From positions 3,658,001-3,722,000 of the forward strand of contig NZ_CP010310.2 of assembly GCF_000815105.2 (NCBI RefSeq): a stretch of DNA of 64,000 bases, in the 5' to 3' direction. Below the pieces are notes generated by a model that was not told the DNA's origin, did no database searches, and saw only the letters and a program-made list of their open reading frames with translations. The translations under genes and the position numbers were made by a program. Positions 55,282-63,858 of this stretch are shown here, one piece after another. Source of the DNA: Pandoraea pulmonicola. GTDB taxonomy: Bacteria; Pseudomonadota; Gammaproteobacteria; Burkholderiales; Burkholderiaceae. Each line of letters starts with the position of its first letter. Position 1 is the first letter of the stretch.

Positions 55282-55658
55282 AACGAAACTAAGAATCAAA
55301 CATTGGCTGAAACTCGAGTATCAAAATATTAATTGCAAATCGTTATCATTTTCACTATTGTTTACATTAAATTTGCTTCGCGCCCTGTGAGAATGAATGT
55401 GAATGGGCATGCCGGGGCCGTGCGGCGGTTCGCGGGCCACGGATCGACAGCGCGTGCAGCAGACGATCAGTAGTCCTGTCTAACTCTGCACTGTCGTGTC
55501 GGAACGCGCTTTGGGCGCCGCTCCCGGCGGCGTTCGCCTGTCGTTTTGTCATCGGCCGGACATGCGCTCCCGAAGGCGCGCTCGAGCCGCGTGCCAGGCG
55601 ATGCTCGCAATGCGTCACTACGCGGTAGTGCTTTCGATGCCGAGTTGGAGGCAAAAGC
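55282..55658. other. Divergent intergenic region (PPTase / ECF sigma factor)
   Basis: This 377-bp non-coding stretch begins with about 100 bp that is much more AT-rich than the rest of the window. That part carries the candidate promoter and Fur-type box (55333-55361). The remaining 290 bp to the sigma ATG has normal composition and may be a long leader; no gene is recognisable in it. Confidence 0.6.
55333..55361 (+). promoter_or_regulatory. Sigma-70-type promoter with Fur-box-like sequence in the spacer
   Basis: TTGCAA (55333-55338) and TATTGT (55356-55361) are spaced 17 bp. The 19-bp segment 55335-55353, read on the minus strand, agrees with the classical Fur consensus at 14 of 19 positions (it contains AATGATAA). 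A Fur dimer here would occlude the promoter of the iron-starvation sigma factor gene when iron is plentiful and could also repress the divergent PPTase gene. Confidence 0.6.
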
Positions 55659-56243
55659 ATGAGCGAGCAGTGCCAGCAGTGCCGTTACGCCGGGCATCCC
55701 GGCAGGTCCCCCGTGTGCGACGATGTCGCGCAGGACGGTGTGGTGGGACAGATTTTCGTCACGCATCGGCGCGCCCTCGTCGGGCTGGCTATGCGCATTC
55801 TCGGTTGTCCCTGCCGTGCGGAAGACGTCGTGCAGGACGCCTACATCAAGCTGTGCGACGCCCGCAGCGCCTGCCCCGTGCGACATCCGGCCAGTTACGT
55901 GATGCAGGTCGTGCGCAACCTCGCGCTCGACGGCTACCGCCGTCAGCAGATCGAGAACCGCGTGTTCACGGTGGAGGATGAAGCCATCGACGTGCCGGAC
56001 CGGGACGCCTCGCCCGAAGCGCAAGTCACCGCGCGACAGATGATCGCCGGCATGATCGAGCGTCTCAAGACGCTGCCCGAGCGCACTCGCACCGTCTTCG
56101 AGATGTATTACTTCGACGATTGCACGCAGCGTGAAATCGCCCAGTCGCTGGGCGTGTCGACCACGCTCGTGAACTTCATGATGCAGGACGCGCGACAGGC
56201 GCTCACGCCGTGGATCAACGCGGCGACCAATGGCCCGAATTGA
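55659..56243 (+). CDS. Iron-starvation ECF sigma factor (OrbS/PvdS-like)
   Basis: A 194-residue ECF sigma factor. Region 2 contains AEDVVQDAYIKLCD and NLALDGYRRQ; region 4 contains TQREIAQSLGVSTTLVNFMM. A Cys-rich N-terminus (CQQCRYAGHPG) precedes region 2. GGAGG lies 7 bp before the ATG. No anti-sigma factor gene is adjacent, as in PvdS/OrbS systems under direct Fur control. It probably recognises the TAAA-N16/17-CGTC elements in front of the siderophore units. Confidence 0.9.
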   Translation: MSEQCQQCRYAGHPGRSPVCDDVAQDGVVGQIFVTHRRALVGLAMRILGCPCRAEDVVQDAYIKLCDARSACPVRHPASYVMQVVRNLALDGYRRQQIENRVFTVEDEAIDVPDRDASPEAQVTARQMIAGMIERLKTLPERTRTVFEMYYFDDCTQREIAQSLGVSTTLVNFMMQDARQALTPWINAATNGPN

Positions 56244-56304
56244 GCGGCTGGACGACGAGTGGAACGCTCGGGCAGATGCCGCCCCTCCCTACCCGCTCTA
56301 CCCG

Positions 56305-57405
56305 CTAAGGCAGCACCGCTCCCTCGAAGCCGCCGCCGGCGCGTGCGACCACGACGCGGTCCTTGCCGGAACGCTTGGCTGCATAGAGCGCACCATCGGC
56401 CAGCGCCAGCCAGGCCGTCGGCGACCCCAGATCGGCGTCGTAGTTCGCTACGCCAACGCTCAGCGTCACGCTGCCCGACGCGTCGAGCCCGCGCGTCGCC
56501 TCGGCGAATGCGGCGCGCACCCGCTCGAGCTTCCTGCGCGCCTTCTCGGCCGATTGCCCGTCGAACAGCACGCAGAACTCGTCGCCGCCGTACCGGCCGC
56601 TGACGTCCTGAGCGCCCAGCTGATTCACGAGTACATCGGACAGAATGCGAATGAGCGAATCGCCTTGCAGATGTCCGTGAACGTCGTTGATCTCCTTGAA
56701 TCCGTCAATATCGATGAGCGCAATGCTCGCCGCGCCGCCGCGCCCGACCCGCTTGTCGGCATAGCATGTCGTCAGCGCCCGCATCCACGAGCGGCGATTG
56801 AGCAGCGAGGTCAGATCGTCTTGCTCGCTGATGCGCCGCAGCGTCCGCTCGCTTCGTGCGAGACGCTTCGCCAGCCGGAAGCTCGTCAACCCGACGAGCG
56901 TCGGATAGATCAGCAATAGCGGCAGGCTCGCCAACAGCTCGGAGAAGTCGACGACCGTCTTGAACGCGAAACCGACGATCGCGCCGATGACGAGGCCGCC
57001 GCCAATCATCGCGAGCACGCCGTCGCGCAGCAGCCGATAGCCGCCTGCCGACGCGTTGTGCATCAGCAGGACGGACACGAGCACGGCCGACGGCGCGCCG
57101 CTGAACTGCATGGCCACCACCCAGCCGCCGCCGAATGCTGAATCGCACAGCAGATTGCGCCGCTCGGCCGACACCGGATCGGGCGACGCCATCGCAATGG
57201 CGTGGGCGAACGCGGGCCACAGAAAGGCGTTGAGCGCCCAGATCCCATAGCCGAGATGCGAGGCGCCCGCGTGCCGGATCGCCGTGTAGACGGCAATTGC
57301 GCTCAATGCACAGCCCAGACTGCGCAGCCCCAGCACACGGCGAGAGAAGTCCCGCCCTCGTTTGGTCTGGGTGCGCATGGCCGGGTTTGTCGATGCGTCC
57401 TTCAT
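56305..57405 (-). CDS. Membrane diguanylate cyclase (MASE2-GGDEF)
   Basis: A 366-residue protein. The first 170 residues are a MASE2-type membrane sensor (RDFSRRVLGLRSLG, then several hydrophobic helices); the C-terminal part is a GGDEF domain with QDDLTSLLNRRSW and the intact active-site loop GRYGGDEFCVLF. It should make cyclic di-GMP from GTP. No RxxD inhibitory site is seen at the usual place before GGDEF. It is convergent with the sigma gene and is probably not part of the siderophore regulon. Confidence 0.9.
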   Translation of the reverse strand: MKDASTNPAMRTQTKRGRDFSRRVLGLRSLGCALSAIAVYTAIRHAGASHLGYGIWALNAFLWPAFAHAIAMASPDPVSAERRNLLCDSAFGGGWVVAMQFSGAPSAVLVSVLLMHNASAGGYRLLRDGVLAMIGGGLVIGAIVGFAFKTVVDFSELLASLPLLLIYPTLVGLTSFRLAKRLARSERTLRRISEQDDLTSLLNRRSWMRALTTCYADKRVGRGGAASIALIDIDGFKEINDVHGHLQGDSLIRILSDVLVNQLGAQDVSGRYGGDEFCVLFDGQSAEKARRKLERVRAAFAEATRGLDASGSVTLSVGVANYDADLGSPTAWLALADGALYAAKRSGKDRVVVARAGGGFEGAVLP

Positions 57406-57723
57406 GTCGCCGGATTCGGAGGCGTAATGGGTGAAGATTCGATGGATGTTGCGTGGACAATCGGCGGTAAACCGCGCGATCGAGAGTGGCGGCCGGTCCG
57501 GCCGCCACGCGCATTATGCCTGTGCTTGTCGCCCGCCAGTGCGCGAGTTGACGACGGATCGACGCGTTTCGCTCACCACAACGTTGATCGGCCTTCCGCC
57601 CGACAACCAACCTCGCCCCACAATTCGAGCGGCACTCCGCGACGAAAACAAAAAGGCCTGCGGATTCCCGCAGGCCTCGCCGGCTCGCGACGCATTCGGA
57701 CGTCGCTTACCTCCTGGCGCCGC
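57406..57723. other. Intergenic region between diguanylate cyclase and RidA gene
   Basis: A 318-bp non-coding stretch upstream of the cyclase gene and downstream of the RidA gene. It contains the RidA-operon terminator at 57650-57677. The rest should hold the cyclase promoter; I see no other gene or RNA. Confidence 0.55.
57650..57677 (-). terminator. Rho-independent terminator of the oxidase/RidA operon
   Basis: A perfect 10-bp stem (AGGCCTGCGG / CCGCAGGCCT, 57654-57663 and 57668-57677) with a 4-base loop. On the minus strand it is followed by a T-rich tract (plus-strand ACAAAAA at 57649-57654). It lies about 46 bp after the RidA stop codon. Confidence 0.85.
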
Positions 57724-58080
57724 TTACTTCGCCGCCGCGATCACGGCGATCTCGACGAGCAGGTCGGGGGCGGCCAGTCGCGATTCCACGGTGGCGCGCG
57801 TCGGCGTGTTGCCGGGGCTCGTCCAGGCGTCCCATACGGCGTTCATGCCGGCAAAGTCCGACTCGATGTCCTTGAGCCACACCTGCGCCGAAAGCAGACG
57901 CGACTTGTCGATGCCGGCGTCCTTCAGATAGCCGTCGATCTTCGCCAACACCTGCTGCATCTGGCCGGTGATGTCCTGACTGCGATCGTCCGCGGTCTGG
58001 CCGCCGATGTAGACCGTACCGTTGTGAACCACGACCCGACTCATGCGTGCGTTGGTGTGATGGCGTTGAATGTCGCTCAT
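57724..58080 (-). CDS. RidA/YjgF-family protein (imine deaminase)
   Basis: A 118-residue RidA-fold protein. It contains VVVHNGTVYIGGQTADD, the YLKDAGIDKSRLLSAQVWL segment, the family's conserved Arg in PTRATVESRLA and the Glu in LVEIAVIAA. RidA proteins hydrolyse reactive enamine/imine intermediates. GGAG 9 bp upstream selects the ATG at 58080. As last gene after a flavin amine-oxidase system, it probably clears the imine released by that oxidase. Confidence 0.88.
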   Translation of the reverse strand: MSDIQRHHTNARMSRVVVHNGTVYIGGQTADDRSQDITGQMQQVLAKIDGYLKDAGIDKSRLLSAQVWLKDIESDFAGMNAVWDAWTSPGNTPTRATVESRLAAPDLLVEIAVIAAAK

Positions 58081-58162
58081 TGACTGCATCTCCAAAAAGA
58101 GTTTCAGAAGGTTCTCTACGTCGAATAAAAGAAAGCAGGCGGGGATGCCTGGGAGATCCCAC

Positions 58163-59596
58163 CTACTTGGGGAAACCTGCGCGCTCGCTCAGGAATTCGG
58201 GGGTGTCGACGGCGCTCGCCAGTTCGCCGAGCGTGACCGGCTTGACCGGCGGACGGATGCGGTAGTAGCCGACTTCGGGGACCGCGCATCCTTGCGCCTG
58301 CGCCAGCAGTTCGGCCACCGTCTGACCGCAGAACCGGCCCTGGCATGGCCCCATGCCGCACCGCGAAAAACTCTTCGTCTGGTTGGGCCCGACACAGCCG
58401 AGCGCCGCCATCTTGCGCACGTCGCCGGCCGTGACCTCCTCGCAACGGCACACGATGGTGCTGTCGTCGGCCGGCACGCGAAACGCCTCTGCCGGCCGAT
58501 AAAGGGCGTCGAGGAACGGCCGAATCGCCGTGTGCGCCGAGAGTTCACGTCGCAACGTCAGCGCGCGGGAGTCGCGTTTGGCCGCGTCGAGCTTGCCCAG
58601 ACGCTTCGCCGCCTGCAGCGCGGCAAGTCGCCCCGACGGCTCCGCCGCCAGAGCGCCGGCGATGCCGGCCCCGTCGCCCGCGACGAAAATGCCCGAAAGG
58701 TTCGTCTCGCCCCATGCGTCCGTGCGCACGCGCCAGCACAACTGCGCCTCGTCCCAGACGTGCTCGCAGCCGACCGAGCGCGTGACCTGCGTGTTCGGGA
58801 TCACGCCCTGATGCAGCAGCACCATCTCGGTGTCGATGCGCGACGCCCGGCCGTCCACGACATACTCGACGGCTTCGGCACGCGTCTGCCCGATCACGCG
58901 CAGCGCCTGCACCTGCTTCACGTGCTCAACCCCCGCCGCTCGAATGGCGCGAAGCAGCTTGAAGCCCTTCATGAGGTAAGACGGCGCGCGCAACGCACCG
59001 CCGGCATGACGCAACGCCTCACGCCGCCCGCCCGCCTGCGCGGTGTCGAGAATCGCACGGACAGGCACGCCGGCATTGATAAGCTGCCACGCGAACAGGT
59101 AGAGCAGCGGCCCGCATCCGGCCAGCACCGCCGGCGATTGAGGCACGAGCGCGGAGGCCTTGAGCAGTGTTTGCGCCGCGCCCACGCCCATCACGCCCGG
59201 CAGCGTCCAGCCCGGAATCGGGAACGGACGTTCCTGCGCGCCGGTCGCGAGCACAATGGCTCCCGCCTCGATCTGCAACGTGCCGCCGCCCGGGCTCTGC
59301 CGCGTGACCGACACGCGCCGGTCCGCGCCGATCTGCCATGCGAGCGTCTGCGGCCAGTAGGCGATGTCCTGCGCGGCGAACGCATCGACAAGTGCGCGTC
59401 CACGCAGGTAGTCCGACCCGAGCACGCCCGGATCGGCCAGGGGCGAGCGGCTCACGCTGCGGTAGATCTGACCGCCCGGCAGCGTGTTCTCGTCGATGAC
59501 GAGCGGCGCGAGCCCGTGGCGCTTCGCTTCGAGCGCGGCGGCCAGTCCGGCCGGGCCGGCGCCCACGATCAACAGGTCGACAACCTTGGTACTCAT
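58163..59596 (-). CDS. FAD oxidoreductase with BFD-type [2Fe-2S] domain (OoxA/HcnB-like)
   Basis: A 477-residue flavoprotein. It begins with the dinucleotide-binding motif LLIVGAGPAGLAAALEA, has the second motif GVMGVGAAQTLL, a C-terminal VAGDGAG, and a BFD-like iron-sulphur domain (CRCEEV, then CGMGPCQGRFCG). This architecture is that of the alpha subunit of opine oxidases, HcnB and D-hydroxyproline dehydrogenases. It partners with the small ferredoxin-like subunit and the DadA-like subunit encoded upstream, overlapping the former by 4 bp. Confidence 0.88.
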   Translation of the reverse strand: MSTKVVDLLIVGAGPAGLAAALEAKRHGLAPLVIDENTLPGGQIYRSVSRSPLADPGVLGSDYLRGRALVDAFAAQDIAYWPQTLAWQIGADRRVSVTRQSPGGGTLQIEAGAIVLATGAQERPFPIPGWTLPGVMGVGAAQTLLKASALVPQSPAVLAGCGPLLYLFAWQLINAGVPVRAILDTAQAGGRREALRHAGGALRAPSYLMKGFKLLRAIRAAGVEHVKQVQALRVIGQTRAEAVEYVVDGRASRIDTEMVLLHQGVIPNTQVTRSVGCEHVWDEAQLCWRVRTDAWGETNLSGIFVAGDGAGIAGALAAEPSGRLAALQAAKRLGKLDAAKRDSRALTLRRELSAHTAIRPFLDALYRPAEAFRVPADDSTIVCRCEEVTAGDVRKMAALGCVGPNQTKSFSRCGMGPCQGRFCGQTVAELLAQAQGCAVPEVGYYRIRPPVKPVTLGELASAVDTPEFLSERAGFPK

Positions 59597-59901
59597 GCCA
59601 CACTCCTCGCGCCGTCCATGCGGCGCACCTGCATGCCTTCACGCACCGGCGTCATGCAGCCCTGGCGGTTCGGCACGCCGTCGATTTCCACGAGACAGTC
59701 GAAGCACACGCCCATCATGCAGAACGGCGCGCGCTCGCTGCCCGACACGGGCGTGGTGCGGCAGGCCGTCACGCCGGCGAACAGCAGCGCGGCGGCCACA
59801 TTCATATCGCGCGGCACCTCGACCGGCGCGCCCTCGATAAACACTCGCACGGTCGCGCCGTCCTGGCGCGCCAGCGACTTAAGCAGCGAAACGTTTGGCA
59901 T
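59593..59901 (-). CDS. Small (2Fe-2S) subunit of oxidase (OoxX/HcnA-like)
   Basis: A 102-residue plant-type ferredoxin-fold protein. Cysteines in VTACRTT, CMMGVCFDC and a later QGCMTP match the cluster-binding pattern of HcnA-like subunits. It would relay electrons between the two flavoprotein subunits. The ATG at 59901 (MPNVSLLKSL) lies inside the end of the upstream gene (23-bp overlap), and the stop overlaps the next start, showing tight coupling. Confidence 0.85.
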   Translation of the reverse strand: MPNVSLLKSLARQDGATVRVFIEGAPVEVPRDMNVAAALLFAGVTACRTTPVSGSERAPFCMMGVCFDCLVEIDGVPNRQGCMTPVREGMQVRRMDGARSVA

Positions 59902-60979
59902 AGAACTGATCCAGAAGCGCGGGACGCGCAGCGCCGAGAATCCACGGCGCGATGGTTTCACAATGGGCGGCGGCAAGCGTCACGCCGCTGTGGCAGGTCG
60001 CGAGAAACGCGCCGGGACAGGCTTCGGACGCCTCGTAAATCGGCAAACCATCCGCCGTCATCACGCGCAGCGCACCCCACGCGCGCACGACGCGCACATT
60101 CTTGAGCAGCGGGAACGGGGCGATGCCGCGCCGCGCGATGTCGGCCAGCACGTCGGGCGTCACGCCGTCGTTGAAGCCCACGTCCTCCGCGGAGTCGCCC
60201 AGCATCACGGAGCCCTCGACGGTCTGACGCACATAGATCGTGGGATAGGCGAGGAACGGCTTGACCCGCTCGGTCACGAGAATCTGGCCGCGCAACGGCT
60301 TGACTGGCGCACTGAGCCCGACCATCGGCGCGAGGTCGCGGTTGCCGAGCCCCGCGGCCAACACCACGCGTCCGGCGTCGATCGTCGCGTTGCCCACCTT
60401 CACGCGAAACGCGCTGCCCACGGGCCGGATATCGGTGACGCGCACGTTGGGCGCATATTCGCCGCCCGCCTTCTCGAACGCGGCGAACAACGCGCGCAGT
60501 GTGTACAGCGGGCTCACGTGGCCGTCGTTGGGCGAATAGATGGCGCCCGCCACGTCGGGGCCGATCGCCGGCAGACGCTCGGCGAGCGCATCGTGATCGA
60601 GCACTTCGTAGCACAGTGCCGGCTCGGCCGCCTGCAACTGTCGCATGCTCTCGGTCTTGACGGCGAGTTCCTCGGGGGTCTGTGCGATGTTGAAGCCGCC
60701 CGGGCGTTGAAAGCCGACCGACACGCCTGTGTTCGCCAGCAACTCGTCGGCGAAACCCTGCCACGTGTTGGCCGAGTGCAGCGACCAGCGCGCGTAGTTG
60801 GTGCAGGTCGAGCCCTTGCCTTGCACCCAGACCAGCCCGAAGTTGCCGCGTGCGGCACGCAGCGAATTGTCTTCGCCATCGCACACGACGACGCGTTGTC
60901 CGCGCTTGGCGAGCCCGTAGGCGATCGCCATGCCGACGAGGCCGCCGCCTATGACGGCGATATCGTATGTCTTTTGCAT
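59879..60979 (-). CDS. DadA-like FAD amino-acid oxidoreductase (OoxB/HcnC-like)
   Basis: A 366-residue DAO-family flavoprotein: DIAVIGGGLVGMAIAYGLA at the N-terminus, SPNDGHVSPLYTLRALF, VVLAAGLGNRDLAPMVG and a C-terminal MTADGLPIYE with CHSGVTLAAAHCE. It is the likely catalytic subunit that oxidises a C-N bond to an imine. Together with the two following subunits it forms a heterotrimeric dehydrogenase of the octopine/nopaline-oxidase or hydroxyproline-dehydrogenase type; the substrate is not determinable from sequence. Confidence 0.88.
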   Translation of the reverse strand: MQKTYDIAVIGGGLVGMAIAYGLAKRGQRVVVCDGEDNSLRAARGNFGLVWVQGKGSTCTNYARWSLHSANTWQGFADELLANTGVSVGFQRPGGFNIAQTPEELAVKTESMRQLQAAEPALCYEVLDHDALAERLPAIGPDVAGAIYSPNDGHVSPLYTLRALFAAFEKAGGEYAPNVRVTDIRPVGSAFRVKVGNATIDAGRVVLAAGLGNRDLAPMVGLSAPVKPLRGQILVTERVKPFLAYPTIYVRQTVEGSVMLGDSAEDVGFNDGVTPDVLADIARRGIAPFPLLKNVRVVRAWGALRVMTADGLPIYEASEACPGAFLATCHSGVTLAAAHCETIAPWILGAARPALLDQFYAKRFAA

Positions 60980-60982
60980 GTT

Positions 60983-61786
60983 TTAGTGATTTCCAACCAG
61001 AACCTTGTTGAGCCCGTAGATGCGATCGAGCACCAGCATGACCGCCAACGTGAGCCCGATGAGCAGCGTCGAGATCGCCGCGACGCTCGGGTCGACCGTC
61101 TCGCTCATGTTCATGTAGATGCGCACCGGCAGCGTGATCGTCGTGGGCGAGGTCACGAAGATGGTGGCCGTGAGTTCGTCGAAGCTGTTGATGAACGCCA
61201 GCACCCAGCCGCCCGCCACGCCCGGCACGATCGCCGGGAGCGTGACGCGCCGGAACGTCGTCCAGCGGCCCGCGCCCAGCGAGCGCGCCGCGCGCTCGGC
61301 TTCGTCCGCCTGTCCCGCGAGCGCCGCCATGATGAGCCGCAGCGCGTACGGGAAGATCAGCAGCGCATGGCATGCGACCAGGCTCACGAACGAGCCGCCC
61401 ATGTCGAGCAGCGTGAACAGCCGCAGGAACGCGATGCCCAGCACCACCGGCGGAATCATGAGCGGCGAGAGCAGGAACGAATTGATGGCGTCGCGCCCCG
61501 GAAAGCGATAGCGCGAGAGCCCCATCGCCGTGGGTACCGCCAGCGCCGTGGAAACGGTGGCCGACGTCACGCCCAGCCACAGGCTCGTACGCAGCGCCGA
61601 CTGGAAGTCCTCGTCGCTCATGAGCGACGTGAACCAGCGCAGCGAGAAGTGCTGCGTCGGGATCGACAGGAAATTGTCCGGCGTGAAGGCGACCAGACAC
61701 ACCACGACCAGCGGCGCGAGAATAAAGACGAGAAACAACGTGTGAAACGCGAGCGCGGCCGCACCGTTGCGATCATGCTGATTCAT
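60983..61786 (-). CDS. Spermidine/putrescine-type ABC permease (PotC-like)
   Basis: A 267-residue permease with six membrane segments. It has FHTLFLVFILAPLVVVCLVAF at the N-terminus and the cytoplasmic EAA loop AERAARSLGAGRWTTFRRVTLP. The ATG at 61786 (MNQHDRNGAA) gives the family length; the open frame upstream is a shadow of the neighbouring permease. Three base pairs separate it from the DadA-like gene. Confidence 0.9.
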   Translation of the reverse strand: MNQHDRNGAAALAFHTLFLVFILAPLVVVCLVAFTPDNFLSIPTQHFSLRWFTSLMSDEDFQSALRTSLWLGVTSATVSTALAVPTAMGLSRYRFPGRDAINSFLLSPLMIPPVVLGIAFLRLFTLLDMGGSFVSLVACHALLIFPYALRLIMAALAGQADEAERAARSLGAGRWTTFRRVTLPAIVPGVAGGWVLAFINSFDELTATIFVTSPTTITLPVRIYMNMSETVDPSVAAISTLLIGLTLAVMLVLDRIYGLNKVLVGNH

Positions 61787-61806
61787 AGGCGCTCCTTCCT
61801 CTTCTC

Positions 61807-62751
61807 TCAGCCGAGACGACGCGTGAAGCGCTTCTCGAGTGCACGGTTGTAACCACTGATGATCGCCACGTTCACGATCAGCAGCACGATGGCGATGGCG
61901 GCGCCCAGCGGCCAATTCAGCGTGCCGAGGAATTCGTCGTAGGCGGTGGTGGCCACGACCTTCAGGCGACGTCCGCCGATGAGCGCCGGGGTCGCAAACG
62001 CGCTCGCCGTGAGCGCGAACACGATGAGGCTGCCCGACAGAATGCCCGGCGTGATCTGCGGCAACACGACGCGCCACATCACCGTGGCCCGCCCGGCGCC
62101 CAGCGAGCGCGCGGCGTTCGCCACGGCCGGATCGAGGCGCGTGAGCGAGGTCCACACCGAGAGCACCATGAGCGGCACCAGCACGTGCACGAGCGCCACC
62201 GTGACCGCGCCCATCGTGAACAGCATCTGCAACGGATGCTCGATGAGCCCCAGGCGGGCAAGCACGGTGTTGATGAGGCCCTCGCGGCCGAGCAGGATCG
62301 ACCAGCCCAGCGTGCGCACGACGACCGAAATGAGCAGCGGACCGAGCACCAGCACGAGACACAGCGAGCGCCACGGATCGCGCATGCGAAACAGGAAGTA
62401 CGCCTCCGGCACACCGACCAGCACGCACAGCAGCGTGACGCCGACCGAGAGCAGCAGCGTGCGCAGGAAAATCTCGTAGAAATAGCTGTCGGTCAGGATG
62501 TCGACGTAATGCTGCAGCGAGATCGTGGGCAGCACGCCGCCGAGGTTCGCGTCGAAACCGTGCAGACTCAGCACGAATGTGAGCCCGAGCGGCACCGCCA
62601 GCAGCACCACGAAGTACAGCGTCGCCGGCACGACCAGCGCCCAGCCGGCGCGGCGATGGCGGGCCGCCTCCGGCGACAGCGCCCGCACGGCCAGCATGTC
62701 CGGCACTGCCGGTGCGCCGGGAGGGGTGGGCCTCGACGTTGCGGCGTTCAT
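61807..62751 (-). CDS. Spermidine/putrescine-type ABC permease (PotB-like)
   Basis: A 314-residue permease with six membrane segments, starting after a short Pro-rich N-terminus. The EAA loop reads VANAARSLGAGRATVMWRVVLP. It forms the channel with the PotC-like protein. Its ATG at 62751 overlaps the stop of the ATPase gene (ATGA). The substrate is likely a cationic amine or opine-like compound, given the linked oxidase. Confidence 0.9.
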   Translation of the reverse strand: MNAATSRPTPPGAPAVPDMLAVRALSPEAARHRRAGWALVVPATLYFVVLLAVPLGLTFVLSLHGFDANLGGVLPTISLQHYVDILTDSYFYEIFLRTLLLSVGVTLLCVLVGVPEAYFLFRMRDPWRSLCLVLVLGPLLISVVVRTLGWSILLGREGLINTVLARLGLIEHPLQMLFTMGAVTVALVHVLVPLMVLSVWTSLTRLDPAVANAARSLGAGRATVMWRVVLPQITPGILSGSLIVFALTASAFATPALIGGRRLKVVATTAYDEFLGTLNWPLGAAIAIVLLIVNVAIISGYNRALEKRFTRRLG

Positions 62752-63824
62752 GCGCCCTCCTGCACGAGACGCAGTGCGTCGTCGGCCCAATCCAGCCCGA
62801 CCGCTTCCCCATCGTTCGCGGCCGCCACGCCGTCGTTGGCCACGAGCACGCGCAACTCGCCCAGCGCCGTGCTCACGGTGAAGACCCAATGATTGCCGTG
62901 GAAGCTGCGCTGACCGACTCGCCCGGCCAGACGCCCCGCCGTGGCGGACGTCAGACGAATGCGCTCGGGTCTCAGACTGAACGTGGCCGGGCCGCCGTTG
63001 CCGGTGTGCGACGCCAGACCGCCGCCCGGCGAGACCGCCAGTCGATGTCCCCGGGCGTCAAGCACGGCCACGTCGCCGCGCACGTCGAGACGACCGGTGA
63101 TGAGATTGGTCTGGCCGATGAAATGCGCGGCGAACGTGGCGCGCGGGTCCTCGTAGACGTCGTGCGGCGTATCGATGCGCACCACGCGCCCCATGTTGAG
63201 CAACACCACGCGGTCGCTGATCGCCAGTGCCTCGGCCTGATCGTGCGTGACCATGATGGTGGTCGTGCCGACCTTGCGTTGAATCGCGCGCAGCTCGTCC
63301 TGCATCTGCTCGCGCAGTTTCGCGTCGAGGTTCGACAGCGGCTCGTCGAGCAGCAGCACGGGCGGCGCGATCACGAGCGCACGGGCGAGCGCCACGCGCT
63401 GGCGCTGGCCGCCCGAGAGCTCGCGCGGATAGCGCTGCGCGTGCTGACCGAGATGCACCAGTTCCAGCGCTTCCCGCACGCGACGCTGCTTGGCGGCGGC
63501 GTCCACGCGACGCATGTCCAGACCGAACGCCACGTTCTGCGCGACGCTCATGTGCGGGAACAGTGCGTAGCTCTGGAAGACGATCCCGAGCCCGCGCTTT
63601 TCCGGCGGCACCGGCGTGAGATCGCGGCCTTCGAGCAGAATGCGCCCGACGCTCGGCGCGACGAAACCTGCAATCATCTGCAACGTCGTGGTCTTGCCGC
63701 AGCCCGAGGGGCCGAGCAAGGAAATGAACTCGCCCTGCGCTATCGACAGGTCGACGCCTTCCACGGCAACGGTTTCACCGAAACGCTTGCCGAGTTGTTC
63801 GAGACGCAAATATGGGGTGCTCAT
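62748..63824 (-). CDS. Spermidine/putrescine-type ABC transporter ATPase (PotA-like)
   Basis: A 358-residue ATPase: Walker A GPSGCGKTT, signature LSGGQRQRV, Walker B VLLLDEPLSNLD and a C-terminal OB-type (TOBE) regulatory domain from about residue 240, as in PotA. It energises the PotB/PotC-like channel. It follows the truncated substrate-binding gene at the right edge with a 34-bp gap. Confidence 0.92.
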   Translation of the reverse strand: MSTPYLRLEQLGKRFGETVAVEGVDLSIAQGEFISLLGPSGCGKTTTLQMIAGFVAPSVGRILLEGRDLTPVPPEKRGLGIVFQSYALFPHMSVAQNVAFGLDMRRVDAAAKQRRVREALELVHLGQHAQRYPRELSGGQRQRVALARALVIAPPVLLLDEPLSNLDAKLREQMQDELRAIQRKVGTTTIMVTHDQAEALAISDRVVLLNMGRVVRIDTPHDVYEDPRATFAAHFIGQTNLITGRLDVRGDVAVLDARGHRLAVSPGGGLASHTGNGGPATFSLRPERIRLTSATAGRLAGRVGQRSFHGNHWVFTVSTALGELRVLVANDGVAAANDGEAVGLDWADDALRLVQEGA

Positions 63825-63858
63825 GACGCTTGTGATCTCCTGCGCGCGGTTCGGTCAA

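Noticed and set aside
58070..61852. A 1260-codon plus-strand open frame opposite the oxidase and permease genes
   Set aside because: Low-complexity Arg-rich translation, antisense to four well-supported genes; a compositional shadow.
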